This document shows, in pieces, positions 39,466 through 51,100 of a DNA stretch of 64,000 nt. The position numbers were made by a program, and so were the translations under genes. The stretch covers positions 80,510 to 144,509 of the forward strand of contig BQKZ01000500.1 of the NCBI GenBank assembly GCA_036244855.1. The letters run 5' to 3'. The notes beneath the pieces were generated by a model, which saw only the letters and a program-made list of their open reading frames with translations, did not search any database and was not told the origin of the DNA. The first letter of the stretch is position 1, and each line of letters starts with the position of its first letter. The stretch is from Temnopleurus reevesii. Lineage: Eukaryota; Echinodermata; Echinoidea; Temnopleuroida; Temnopleuridae.

Positions 39466-40376
39466 CAATACAAACGCATTTAAAACTGTCACGTAACATA
39501 AATGTATACCGACATTACCGCCAAAAGCACTCATTCTGTTTTAAGTTTTAAGTGGTTTATGATGAACGACAATGCTAGCCATCGAATCTGTATTGGCATG
39601 ATTCTCACGTATGACCATGATGTCAATGGTAAAAGCTTGAAGATGACAATGCTAAAAGGAATTTTATTCATCCTCATGCTTTCCTTTTCACTCACAATAA
39701 ATAAAGATATTACATATATAGAGAAGGCGCGAAGACTTCCCAGAAAACGAAATATATAAAAATGACAAACACGTAAATATGAAGAATGATTTTTCTGTCC
39801 ATTTTTGTGATATGAATGAAAAATTTACCCTTTGTAGAATCCTTATGTGATAAAAAGGAATATGATTTTTCATTTGAATATATATCCATCACACTTCATT
39901 TTCTGATACAGGGTTACTAAGGATGCATGTACACGTACACAAAACAAAAAATACAACTGACGGGGGTCGAAGTTCATGAAGTTAGGGTCATCATAATGTC
40001 ATTTCCTACGATTTTTATCGCATCGTCAATTCTAGTTTCTTGTGTGTGCAATTGTAAGTCCTCTCCTAAACATTCACTCTGGAGGCAATGAACCAAGCCA
40101 AGGCACAACAATTGTGCCTAATATTTTGGAACATTCAAGTTGCTTCCAGTAAAATTTCCAAGGTATTTTATGAGTAAAGCTATTGAGTTATATACTGTAC
40201 ACAGAAAGCTTCAACACGAATTTTCGAGTAAAACAAGTATAACATGACAAATTAGTTGATTATTTTCATAATAAAATACTCACCTGATGTGTCTCATATC
40301 TATTTTACTCAATCATTTTTATGTGTATATGTGGGAATATTTGTGGAAATAGTTTTTACAGCATACTTATGAAACA

Positions 40377-40660
40377 TACACTGCGAAAGGCGAGGTGTCA
40401 ATTGAACACCGGTTGCTATATTGGGCAATCCCAGAAAGAGTGGAAATGGCGTCGGTACCGTATTAAACTGATTCCACTGGTGTAATATTTTTTTTTATTA
40501 CCTTTTTAATTTTGGGTTAAACTCAATACATTATTCACCAATTTGGTTTGAGTTTACAATTAATAATACGTAACTAGTATTATTTTCACAATTTTATTGA
40601 TTCGTCCAATATCCATTTAGATGTTGAGTCGGTGTTAACACCCTGACTTTTACTGTGTAC
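40377..40660. mobile_element. MITE-like element with TACACTG ends, 53 bp upstream of exon 3
   Basis: The left end TACACTGCGAAAGGCGAGGT, followed by GTCAATTGAACACC, pairs imperfectly with the right end GGTGTTAACACCCTGACTTT, followed by TACTGTGTA. It is 284 bp. The GGTGTT boxes resemble the element at 9132-9280. Its right end leaves 53 bp for the branch point and pyrimidine tract of exon 3. Confidence 0.7.
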
Positions 40661-40713
40661 CTTTTGAGAAAATGAAAATAGAAATATCAAATCGTTTTAT
40701 TCTTTTGTCATAG

Positions 40714-40924
40714 GTAACGGAGCGATAGACCATGAGGAATTAAAAGTGGTTCTTCGGGCGTGTTTACACGAAAGTTCGATGACGATCAGTGAAGCTACGA
40801 TAGACGCTCTGACGTCGGCATTGTTTGAAGCAGCTGACACCGATGGCAGTGGCGCTATCAGCTTCGAAGAACTCAAAGAGGAGCTCGAGAAAAACCCCGA
40901 CGTCATGGAAAACTTGACCATAAG
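40714..40924 (+). CDS. NOX5: NOX5 coding exon 3: end of EF-hand 3 and EF-hand 4
   Basis: The acceptor TTTTGTCATAG is followed by GT, which completes the split Gly118 codon and continues N-G-A-I-D-H-E-E. This restores a canonical EF-hand 3 loop at residues 115-126. After a linker comes EF-hand 4, with its loop at 159-170 (D159, D161, S163, A165, E170). The exon then gives the conserved PDVMENLTI segment that joins the Ca2+ domain to the oxidase core. It ends with AG of a split codon (phase 2) at TAAG|GTTAGT. The 5' flank has only 53 bp between the acceptor and a MITE-like element, and another element starts 34 bp downstream, so this 211-bp exon sits between two transposon relics with short native flanks. 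Confidence 0.94.
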
Positions 40925-40958
40925 GTTAGTGACCTTTTGGTGTTAAACTCTATTTTAG

Positions 40959-41287
40959 GTGGTGTTGCTGCAAAGTTGCTATACGTGCATTTACGGTTGT
41001 TCATATCAGAGAGCATGAGAGTAGTTTTCTAGTACGGAAATGATCTAGTAGACAGTGTAAACAATGCACGCACCAGATGTGTACTAGAAGATATCCCGGC
41101 ATGCTCCCCGATTTGAACAACCGTAAAGACACGTATTGATCGCAAATCAATTGCAAATTGGAACGCGTATTTTTATTCGCGCACTGTCAGCGCCTTTTGA
41201 CAAGAGGCGTATGAAACAAAAGTTTTGATTGGTGCTTGCCGATCAACTGCAACTTGGAATTGATTGCGAGTTTGGAGCAACACCATC
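40959..41287. mobile_element. MITE interrupted by a second element, 34 bp downstream of exon 3
   Basis: The outer ends GGTGGTGTTGCTGCAAA (40959 on) and TTTGGAGCAACACCATC (to 41287) are inverted repeats. The pairing resumes inside with GCAAATCAATTGCAAATTGG against CAACTTGGAATTGATTGCGA. The break in the left arm is filled by the element at 40983-41134. Confidence 0.7.
40983..41134. mobile_element. Inner foldback element with about 53-bp arms
   Basis: ACGTGCATTTACGGTTGTTC at the left pairs with GAACAACCGTAAAGACACGT at the right. Pairing continues through GGAGCATG-type and TTCTAGTAC/GTACTAGAA blocks to about 53 bp per arm. It is 152 bp and sits in the left arm of the outer MITE. Confidence 0.75.
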
Positions 41288-41318
41288 TTACATTGCACTC
41301 AGTTAGAATCATGTAAGC

Positions 41319-41550
41319 ATATGAAACCTAGAATGTTTTAACATTAGATATTCTAAACTTCCAGATTCTTACTGTCATCTGAAGTTGTTGGTGCTTTGAA
41401 AGTTTCAAGATTCAATATTATTTAGGTTATATATGTAACCTTGAATGTTTTAACCTTAAAAAATTCTCAACTGCCACATCTCTAGTGTCATCTGAGGTTG
41501 TTGGTGTACAAGTGTGAATGTATTATAAAATTCAATAGTATATTTAGTGC
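41319..41550. repeat. Two diverged tandem copies of a 112-bp unit
   Basis: The copies at about 41319-41430 and 41431-41550 share CCT(A/T)GAATGTTTTAAC, GTGTCATCTGA-GTTGTTGGTG and AAATTCAATA-TATATTTAG-like segments in the same order. Confidence 0.65.
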
Positions 41551-42329
41551 GTGAAAAGAGTAAAGATATGACATGATACTTCCAGGCATGCCGGAATTAT
41601 GGAATTATGAGTTCTGTGGATGCTTCATTCAATTGTCTTGATGCATGAGTAATATTGTGTATGCATTATTTGTTGCGTTTCGTCCGTCTGCATAATTAAA
41701 GAGCTAAGCATAGACATCCCGATTTTTTTTTCTAATTACACAGTCACAATGATTTATTTTATAATGAAAATCAAAATCAGGAGACTGGTTTTCAGCAAGG
41801 CCACCGAAGTGTTAGAAATCTTATTATTGAATTGCTTAATTCAATATACATAGAACAAGCATTTATATTTAAACCAAACTGACAAAAATATACATCCTAA
41901 CTTTATGACATAAAACGATGGAAATGACTAGTAAACTGAATACTAATTTCCCTACCGAGGTATATTGCTCATAGATAAACGTGATTCACATTTAATAGAT
42001 TTCATCTGTATTTCCCAATTTCATAATGTTTTCCTCATGCTTTAATGTTTTTCGCAATGGTTACAGAAGACATGTTCCTTCGACTTGTTGAATGACAGGC
42101 TCTTGTCATGGGTGAATAGTCGTGTTATTGTCCGTGTCATGCATTTTGATATCTAAATCGAGTCATATCTCGCTAGGTATCAATGTGCTTCCGTTTGTTA
42201 AATAGCAGTCAATATTTACTAACGATCAACAACCATGCGAGATATAATTGCGATTCTCCTCTATTATCCGCCAACCTTCAACACCTTTCGAGGAGATAAA
42301 GACATTGATATGGCACAGAGGTGGGGTGA

Positions 42330-43010
42330 ATGGAGTGCGTGTGGGTGTGCGTGTGTATATGCGTGCGTGTGTGGGTTTATGTGCGTGTGCGTGAGTGTAT
42401 TGTGTAATGATGTATGGTGCTATGATGTGGGTGGGCCAAGCTCATTAATAAACACTATCATTACACACACCTCACTCTTCCCGTATAATATGGGAAGAGG
42501 GAGGTGTGTTGTGTGGGTTCGTATTTGGGTGTGTGAATTTGTTTGTATGTGTTAGTGCATGATGTAGTATGGTAAGATGCCATGGTGGATAAAGTTCAGT
42601 GCTTCACAAGAATGTATGTGTACTTATGTGTGCGTTTGTTTGTGGGTGTATGCTGCCATTATGTGAGTGTATGAAGTTGAGTGCTTCAAAAAACGTGTGC
42701 ATGTGTGTTTGTGTGAGTACGTTTGTTTTCGCATATGTATGTGTACCTCGTGATGATATGTGGATATATTAAAGCGTTTTAGTGGATGAATTTGATTGCT
42801 TTAATTGTGATGTGGTAAAAAATGGTGATATTATGTGAGTGGATGAAGTTGAGTGCTTCACCAAAGTGTGTGTGTGTGTGTGAGTGTGAGTGTACGCGTG
42901 CTTTCGTGAGTTTCGTGAATGTGCGTAAGTTTAGTGATGTGTGCATAGGGATGTGTGGGTGTGTGATTGTATCTGCATCTATGTGCATGTGAATGAGTGA
43001 GTGAGGTAGA
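42330..43010. repeat. TG-rich minisatellite with a repeated TGAAGTTGAGTGCTTCA block
   Basis: Irregular GTGTGT/GTGCGTG repeats are interspersed with a block reading (T)GAAGTTGAGTGCTTCA at about 42591, 42671 and 42841, and a decayed copy at 42784. The frames across it are low complexity. Confidence 0.75.
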
Positions 43011-45084
43011 AATGAACCTCGAGGCACTGATCGCAGACTGGCTATATGTTCAGTACTATTTCAGCCAAAAGTTTATTTCATGTAACCAAATTCCTATCAT
43101 GGGGTTACCACTTAAAGTAGTCAGCATGCCAACGATTGTGTAAACGGATGGAAATTGCAGACGGAATAAAAAATATTACATTAATGTTGCCGTGGCATAT
43201 ATGGTCTAAGAATTAAAGTTGATAAACTCTTTGAATATGATTATGCTACGTTCCCGCTATGATGCATCTTAAAGCACAAAGTAATGAAATCCCTATAGAA
43301 TATATTACCTTGTAATACACATCGAGAACCATTTAATAGAAGTATGACTATCTCTCTTTCTCCCTGTCTCTCTCATTCTCCCTCCATCTCCCCTCATCAT
43401 TCTCTCCGATATTTTATCGACTTAGAGCGGGTAATACAAATGATCTAAGAAAGACAGCCCCCATCTCTCATATTCCATACCAACTCACAGCACAACCGAC
43501 GTTGTAATCCTCTTAAAGTTCGGCGCTCGAATCTAATTCATTGACGATATTTTCTTGGAGCGACCTTCTAAATGCCTCCATCCTACCATCACTCTCTATC
43601 AACGTGTATCATGGACAATATTTTAATCGACAAAAAATGTATTGAGTGAAGGGTCTTGCATCCTAAATGGCATACGACATGGATAATTTAAGGAGACATT
43701 ATAAGCTACAAATATATTTACAACGTGCACCTGTTATGGACAGGCCTAATGTTGTTTCCTAGATATGACGAGCCAAACACTCTAAAATTTGATAATTGCT
43801 CTTTATATCCCTTGAAAGAAATATGTTGACCCTTCTGATAGCTCCTTTAAAAAAAAAACCCGAATACAATTTTAGAGGTTTCCTAACGTGTATTGATCAC
43901 GTATGATTATTTATCAAATAAAAAGAAAATTAAAAAAAAAACACACATTTAAATTTTCAATTCTTTTCGAAAAGTCAAGCGTATACAAAGTCATGAATAA
44001 TGAAAACATACGCCTCTAACAAACCTTAAAGCACGTGATCAAGGCTTCTAATTCAACTCGATTTTTTATACACCGTAGAGCATCTGAGGACAGAAATGTA
44101 CACTCTAACTAATTATAATGTTCATGATGTTAGGTTGTCAATAAGTGAAAGGGTGCTAAAGTTCCTACCTTCCCTTTTAGCTCCTGACTTCTACATAGAA
44201 AAAGAATAATTGCACGTTTTGTAGGATTGTTGGCTTAGCTGACGTCCGTAAACCATTTAAAATCTATTACAATTTCAAATCAAACTTCGTTGGTAATAAT
44301 CTAACATTTTAGTTTTTAGAGCAAGAATGTAAAGATATTTTTTGGAAGTACAAGTGATTTCAATATAACGTCCTTGGGAATACTTTTTTACACAAAGTGT
44401 TATGCTTTAAAATGTAAAAGAATGAAAAAAAAGTGCCAACACATTTTACTCTTGTATAGGTAGTGAAAGAAAGAAGAAAACTTCCATTCATTTTTACTCA
44501 ATATACTCGCCATAATCCGTGACGACATTTTGCGAACAAATCCTGCCTTGGTGGGCATTCTGGTGATTTCCATCCAATAAACTTGTGTTTGGAAGTGTTT
44601 CGCCCTTGGACTCCAAACCGTCTCGTTTCCGATCCTTAGGAGAAGGAGATATGTAGATTAATAGGGAATACCGGGGGAATTCCAATTTCCCTTTAATCCA
44701 CCATCCCTCTACTTGGTTTAGAACACAGTCATTGTAAAAAACCTGGAGGGATAAGTGACCATGATCTCTCGGGTCGCTTGTTCTCTTTTGTAACCAGTTA
44801 CCAGGATTTATTCCTACTCCTGTCGTCCGTATCCATTCATTTAAGCTTGTCAATCTTCATCTTCCTACATGAGAGGCGCCAGTCGAGACTGTTCACCTAT
44901 ATACACGCACGTACATTGCACTTGTTTGCTGGGGTTTTTTTTTTATAATGCTTGAAGATATACAAACACATTAGTCGTAGGATTAAAACATGTGAAACTT
45001 TTCTTAGTAATGTGTTGCTCTATACATGTATAGGCTTAATAAGTCAGTAAGTGTTTCTGATTCATATATTTCATTTGATTCCAC

Positions 45085-45218
45085 ATCAGAACAAAATACA
45101 ATACAGTACATGTCAATGACGTTCAAATGAATAAATTCCAAATTCCAAATTCCAATCAGAACAAAATGTTGGCTGTACATGTCAATGACGTTCAAATGAA
45201 TAAATTCCAAATTCCAAT
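45085..45218. repeat. Tandem duplication, 70-bp period
   Basis: Units at 45085-45154 and 45155-45218 share ATCAGAACAAAAT, then GTACATGTCAATGACGTTCA and AATGAATAAATTCCAAATTC. They differ by a short internal replacement and the number of ATTCCAA steps. Confidence 0.85.
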
Positions 45219-45390
45219 ACAACGAAATCCTAAAATACTATTTATCTATCAATTCAGAAACCCCTTTCTCCTCATTTGTTAATATGTTTCTTTATCCTGT
45301 GCTCATTGTACTTGTTGTGATAGTCTACATACCAAATTTTGCTGGGAAGACATGAACCTGACAGGCACCCATTTTTTATCACTCTCTTTT

Positions 45391-45878
45391 GTCAATGAGC
45401 CTCGAGCTGACAAGGTGTCATGATTGTAATTATGATTAATGGTATTTAAGTACTAAAAAAGAGGGATTAAATGTGAAAATATCACAATATGACATTCAAG
45501 ATAATTTCTGTCTCACATAGCCGAAATAGTTATATAGATATTACTTTGCCACGGTTCAATGGCCTTAACTGTATTGTAACATGCAAATTTCCCAGTCGCA
45601 TTATTATATAAGGTGCTTCTGCTTAAAAAAAATTAAAAGGTCTCAAAATAGCGTTGAAATTATGTTCTACATATTAGGATTTGTGTTAACTTCATTCTTC
45701 TGTTCTGCGCTCATTTTAGGTATCGTTAATGTCACTTTACTGATGCCTTGTAGGCATTTATTTTACGACCCAACCCCCCCCTCCCCCCCCCCCTCCCCGC
45801 CCTCCTCTCCTCCCCTCTATCTACTGTCAATGAGCCTCGAGCTGAGAAGGTGTCACGTTTGTAATTGTCATTAATGGG
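45391..45878. repeat. Direct repeat pair, 435 bp apart
   Basis: GTCAATGAGCCTCGAGCTGA at 45391 recurs at 45826. Both are followed by AAGGTGTCA and TTGTAATT...ATTAATGG, about 54 bp in all. The second copy is preceded by a C-rich run (45774-45815). Confidence 0.75.
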
Positions 45879-47689
45879 TACGACTCAGAATAAATGAAAG
45901 ATAAGATCAGACATTTTAATGTCTCACTGAGCTAGACGCTCACATCACATTTTCATAGGAACTACTTTCCGAACACATGCACATGGGTGTCGTTATAATT
46001 ATACGGTCAAATCATCTGAAAAATTACATTGTCTCTTTTTTTTTTTACATCTTTTATGTTTGCTAAGTTTGCTTTTTGGTGTCATCATAATTGCTTTGGG
46101 AATTAATTTTAGTTCAGGAAGCAACTGTGACATTGCGTACCATATGTGTGTTTATGTGTGGGTGTTTGTGTGTGTTTATGTGTGGGGGAGAGGAAGTTGT
46201 TTTATGAGACTATAATTAGACAGACACGATAATTTGATTGTTACAAAATACATGAATATCTCGAGATTGGAATGAGGAAATCTCGTTTAGTCGGCAACTC
46301 GATTTTCTCATTGGAGGTTCATGAGGTACTATATATAAATGTCCAAGAAGGCATGACTTAAAGATATTAGAATGGGACTTTAAATATTTTGCCAAATTTA
46401 ATCATAGACATTCGTAAATTAGCAGCTCTAATTAATCAGCCCAACAGATGGACACATATTCAGAGTCGATTTGATGTCCCAATAGCTCAAATGTCTTAGT
46501 AATCTATTTTCAGTTCTAAGAGTAATAATATCGGTGTCCTTTAAATAATGGTTCCTTTCACAATACGTGCCGTCTTGTGTTTTCTAACATTCTAGCCGAG
46601 AGAAAGTTCTTATTTCCTCGTGTATACGCAGAGTAATATGGTTTAGTCGGTACGTGATGGTATAATGGTAATAGAAGTGTGCAGGAAGCCTAGCTAGGAG
46701 TATCGAATTCTCCTGATGACGAGAGGACGGTCTAGCCTCGGCAAACACAGCCACCTTCCCCCACTATTCTCCTCCACATTCTACCATGCCGTCTTAGTGC
46801 TTTAAAAATCGCCAGTACCGCTGCCACTCTAAAAACTATCTTTGAACAGCTTATCTTCAATTTATAAGCTCTTTTTGCCCAACCCCGCGGGAGCTTAAGG
46901 AGGAAATGCGACTGGTATTGCGCTAGAAATATAAGTGCATCGGTAAAAGAGAATCTCACTTCTTCGGTTGAAATGGAAAGTCGGGTCATGATGAAATATA
47001 AGTATCATCGATAAGCATGTTTTTCCGGGTTGAGCATCTCCCGAGACTGGTGGGTCTTGGTGTAGTGTAGAGACCATTTCCCCCTTCATGAACACAGCGC
47101 ACCTGTGAGTGGAGAAGAACCAGGGCCAAAGAGAAGTTAATCGGGAGATAACAAGAAGATTATTTGGTATGATATGACCCACATATCATTTCATTGCCGT
47201 CCAATGCATAGCTAGGCTTAGGTTCCCGACACTTTTCACGCGTTCATGTAATCAAAGTCAGTCCAATTATTATTTCGGGAGAAATGAAAGATGGGAAGGT
47301 GGTGATTTTTTACACCTCTATAAATGATGGAATCTCGCCTCATCTCCTCTCACCCAACGCCAGACCATGATGCTTGGTTAGGTGACGCCCGAAGCTATAC
47401 CGAGAGAAGAACGCAGCATCTCGCATTTCAACACATTAATCAACCACGCTGCTATGTTAGTCAGCCTGGCCTGACGTATTGTATGATTACAGCTATAATA
47501 CATGTTTCATTTCAAGAAATAAGAAACATTTGCTTGTGCTTCTTTTTTTGAAATTCAGTGACCTGATTAAAACTATTGCCTCACGAGGTTCGAGTGACCA
47601 TGTAATAGAAACGCGAACAATAAAGTTCGTCTTAGTAATCTTCGGGGAGACGTGTCCGTCTTATTCCATTATCTCCCACGCGCCCTCAT

Positions 47690-48143
47690 CATTCTACTTT
47701 TTCTTTCCAACCTCCTCCTCGTCCTTGTCTTCGTCCTCGACATCATCGTCCTTCTCCTCTTCCTTTGTCCCGTCATCCTCTTCATCCCCCTCCTCCTCTT
47801 CTCCCTCTTTCCTTGCCTATCCTCTCTTCCCTTTCCTCCTCTACCTTCTTCTCCTGCCCAGTCTTCTTTAGCCCCTTCTCCTCCCTCACCTTCCCTTCGT
47901 CTTCTTCTTCCTCCTCCTCCTCCTCCTTCTCCTGGTCGTCCTCGTTTACCCCCCCCCCCTTCCTCGTCTTCCTCACTCTCCATTCTTCTTCTTCTTCCCA
48001 TTCCTCTCTTCCAATTTCTTCCTCCTCACCATCTTCCTCCTAATCCTCATCATTCCCTACTCTTCCTCCTCCTCAACCCTCCTATCTATCCCTCTCCCCT
48101 CCTCAGCCCCTCCACTTCTCCTCATCCTTATCCACCCCTCTCT
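47690..48143. repeat. Long polypyrimidine/polypurine tract
   Basis: About 450 bp of almost pure C/T (CTT, CTC and TCC steps) on the + strand, with a C11 run at 47949-47959. It could form triplex (H-DNA) structures. The Pro/Leu/Ser-rich and Glu/Arg-rich frames across it are compositional artefacts. Confidence 0.9.
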
Positions 48144-51100
48144 ATTGATGATTAAATGCACCGATGCATTAACCCTTTTTCCTTTCTTCTGCTGACGGAC
48201 GGGGCGTCACGAACCCTAAACGGCTTAGATATCCTTTTTGTGGTGTTGTTTTCAACGCTTACATCCAAGACCTTAATCCCGCCAAAATTAAACACATATC
48301 TTTTGCTTTTTCCTCTTTAGCTGCATTAAATCTAAGCGGAACCCAATTACTAAATAAATCATGAAGTATTTTGATATGACACGGTGTCTCCAGTGAATTA
48401 ACTTCGAGGAATACAATTTTGTTCAAATGCAACGACTTTTGAAGGATATTTTTAAGCTATGCGCAACCAAGGTAAAATGATCTGATCAGTGACTCGTAAT
48501 GCATGGTTTAACACAATTATTCAGAATGTATCGAATCTAATACTCTCTCCGGATACACTTGGTAAATTTAAATGAATAAGTTGAATAAACAAAGTTTAGA
48601 TTTTTTATATGCGACATGATCACAAATGACATTGTGTTCATACGTTACTAGTATCTGACATAAGAACTATCGACCAGGGTTTCTTTTTTCACTTGAAGAA
48701 AAATAGATATTTTAACAGTTATTGTCTCGATCATGTATTTGCAGATTGATGATAATGGCATGGTATTGTAAAAGAGCATTTCATTATTTAAACCGCATTG
48801 TTTGACATAGTAAAATATTTAAAAACAAGCACCAACACCTCATAAGGGAAGAAACTATATGAGACCAACAAAACCAACGAGACTTGAGCAAATGTTTTAG
48901 GGCTTTGAAAAGCTAACATCAAGGTTTCTCTCACCCTTATTTAAACATCGCTCAAACAAAAATTCCAAATAACTTATGAATACCGATATTTATTCAATTT
49001 AATAGCGCTAGACCGAGGGTTCGCCAACAATTTTTTTTCAAGAAAATTGTTTCTTTTCAATCTGATGTGTGTCACTCTGTTGATGGTTTAAAAAAAAACA
49101 GACACGTATGGAAAACTATGGTTTGAAAGGGGTTCATTCTGATGAAGAATAATTGAAGACATTTGAGCAGTTGTCTCACGATGTGCAAACGTAGAATGTA
49201 GGTAGAATTAACCTGCGGCTGTTGTGTACTGCTAGCCTTCATCAGACTATTTTGGAAACCAATAGAAATATAATATCATTGTTGATGACTTACACTGTCC
49301 AAATATATTCTAGGTTGGTGAAAAAGATACCATTCAAATTGCTGGATTAAAGAAGAAGGCTTGTACATCTTGATTCGGCAAATATTAACCGATCTTGGGT
49401 AGGTGTGAACACCGTGTGTATAACAATCCGATATGTTCTCCAAGAAAATTGTATATTTACTCGTAAATACCCGACTCATTAATTCATAAATGACGTGCAA
49501 AATGCGACGGATTCCGTTTAGCGTTGCTTGTAATGGCCCAATCACACATTTGCGTTCATATACAACGTACGTCTATATAGTGTTGATTCACGTTCTCTTT
49601 CCACAAAAAAAAAACACGCAGTAAATACGCTCGTCTCACTATGAGTACTTTCGGCTTCAGTTAGATGTACGCACAGTGCAGAGTTTACACAATGTACGTT
49701 CTGTGTTTGATTCGATTGATTGCTACAACAATCACAACTTTTTCTGACAGAAAATGATCTTTTCAATAAAAGAGTACCCTTCCACAAATCTGAATACATT
49801 TTTTCACTTCACAAACATTGACTGATCTACAGTAGATGTGTACATAGTAAATTGTAACAGACTGATAGTTTCGACAACTTAAATGTGGATTATTTCATAG
49901 ATATCTTACTCAAGAACTTAAAAATGAATTGTCACGTTCTCTGTGTGGAGAAAGGCACAATGAAGACGTCTAACTAACGCGTGTTGAATACATTAAAGGA
50001 CCATTGATTACATTTGGCTATCCCGCGCTAGCGTTAGCCAAACGTGTGTTCTGCGTATATGGAATGTCAAAATAAGTTACAGTTAGGCATATGTTTGTTA
50101 TTAACGCACATTTCTGACTGCTCCTTTAGCCTTTCGGAGATACGTTGTATCGGCAATAGGAATCTCTATCCTTCGTAAGGACACTTAAAATATAGGTGAT
50201 TACAAACAAATTATACAGTTGCAAGTGTTTTTTTTTTGTTTTTTTTACATATAAGAAGTTCTATTCATATTCCTCTTCCCCTGACGGTGAGGAAACATTG
50301 GCCTGTTTTATGATATAATTTGCTGTCCATTGCTCAACATTTATACCGGCAACCACAGTAAGCGAGTGGAATAGTTCATCTCCATGGAAAATGAGCATAA
50401 GATACAGATTTGTTACTGTTTTTAACAAATTGAAATTCGCAATCAAACATGCGCAAGTCGTCAGCATGGCTCTATTAGGCATTCTGATTAAAAAAAATAC
50501 ATGTCTCCTGAAAATAGCCTACGCATCCTAATACGGATGTCAATATTAGAAACTAAAAAGGTACACCCTTGTGGCGCCAAAAAATTTCATTGCTCTATCG
50601 TCTGTTTTCCTTTCTCATTTCGATAAAATACCTATAGATGCATTGCTCAATCTGCCATTAGCAACGAAAGCTCGTCAATTGTCTTCTCATTTATTGAAGA
50701 GCTAATCTCTAATGACGAAGTCGGGAAGGGTTTGGTAAATGTATTTGTGACGTCATCATGACGTATGTCCGTCTTTAATTCAGATGCAAAATATTTGTGA
50801 GGAAATGTGCAATTTTAGCAAGGTGCGTTCATGGTTTGTTCATTTAGCTCATTATGCCTAAAGATATTTTTATTTGAAATTACCTACGTACGTTATTAGA
50901 GACAATTTAACAGATTCATGCCTATACTTTGCGTTTATTTGTCTTTGTAGTGATTTTATTAAAATATTTGATATTAGGAAGGGGAACGTATACTTAAGGT
51001 CTTGAAAGCCAGCGAGAATAGATTTTCTTCACCATCTTATTACCTACAGTCATTCATGAAGCCACCAACATGCAATGTTTTAGAAGAGTTTTCAATAAGA

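Larger units (their letters stand above)
32233..40713 (+). other. NOX5: NOX5 intron 2 (8.48 kb)
   Basis: Phase 1, donor GTAGGT, acceptor TTGTCATAG. It splits the EF-hand 3 loop. It contains elements at 32278-32578, 35125-35280 and 40377-40660, a G12 run at 32637-32648, a C11 run at 37258-37268, an ATT microsatellite at 39175-39465 and a pair of CRE octamers at 38651 and 38724. No nested gene was recognised. Confidence 0.85.

Noticed and set aside
44494..44853. 119-residue minus-strand open frame
   Set aside because: It begins at a TTG right after a stop, contains no ATG, has no recognised motif and no flanking splice evidence that I could follow. It is the least low-complexity of the unexplained frames, so a protein search would be worthwhile.
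47479..48155. Several Pro/Leu/Ser- or Glu/Arg-rich frames up to 167 residues
   Set aside because: They come from the pyrimidine/purine tract and have no complex protein sequence.
49530..50050. Possible MITE between CACACATTTGCGTTCAT and CCAAACGTGTGTTCTGCG
   Set aside because: The two ends do not pair well enough; only the left end resembles the element at 23257.
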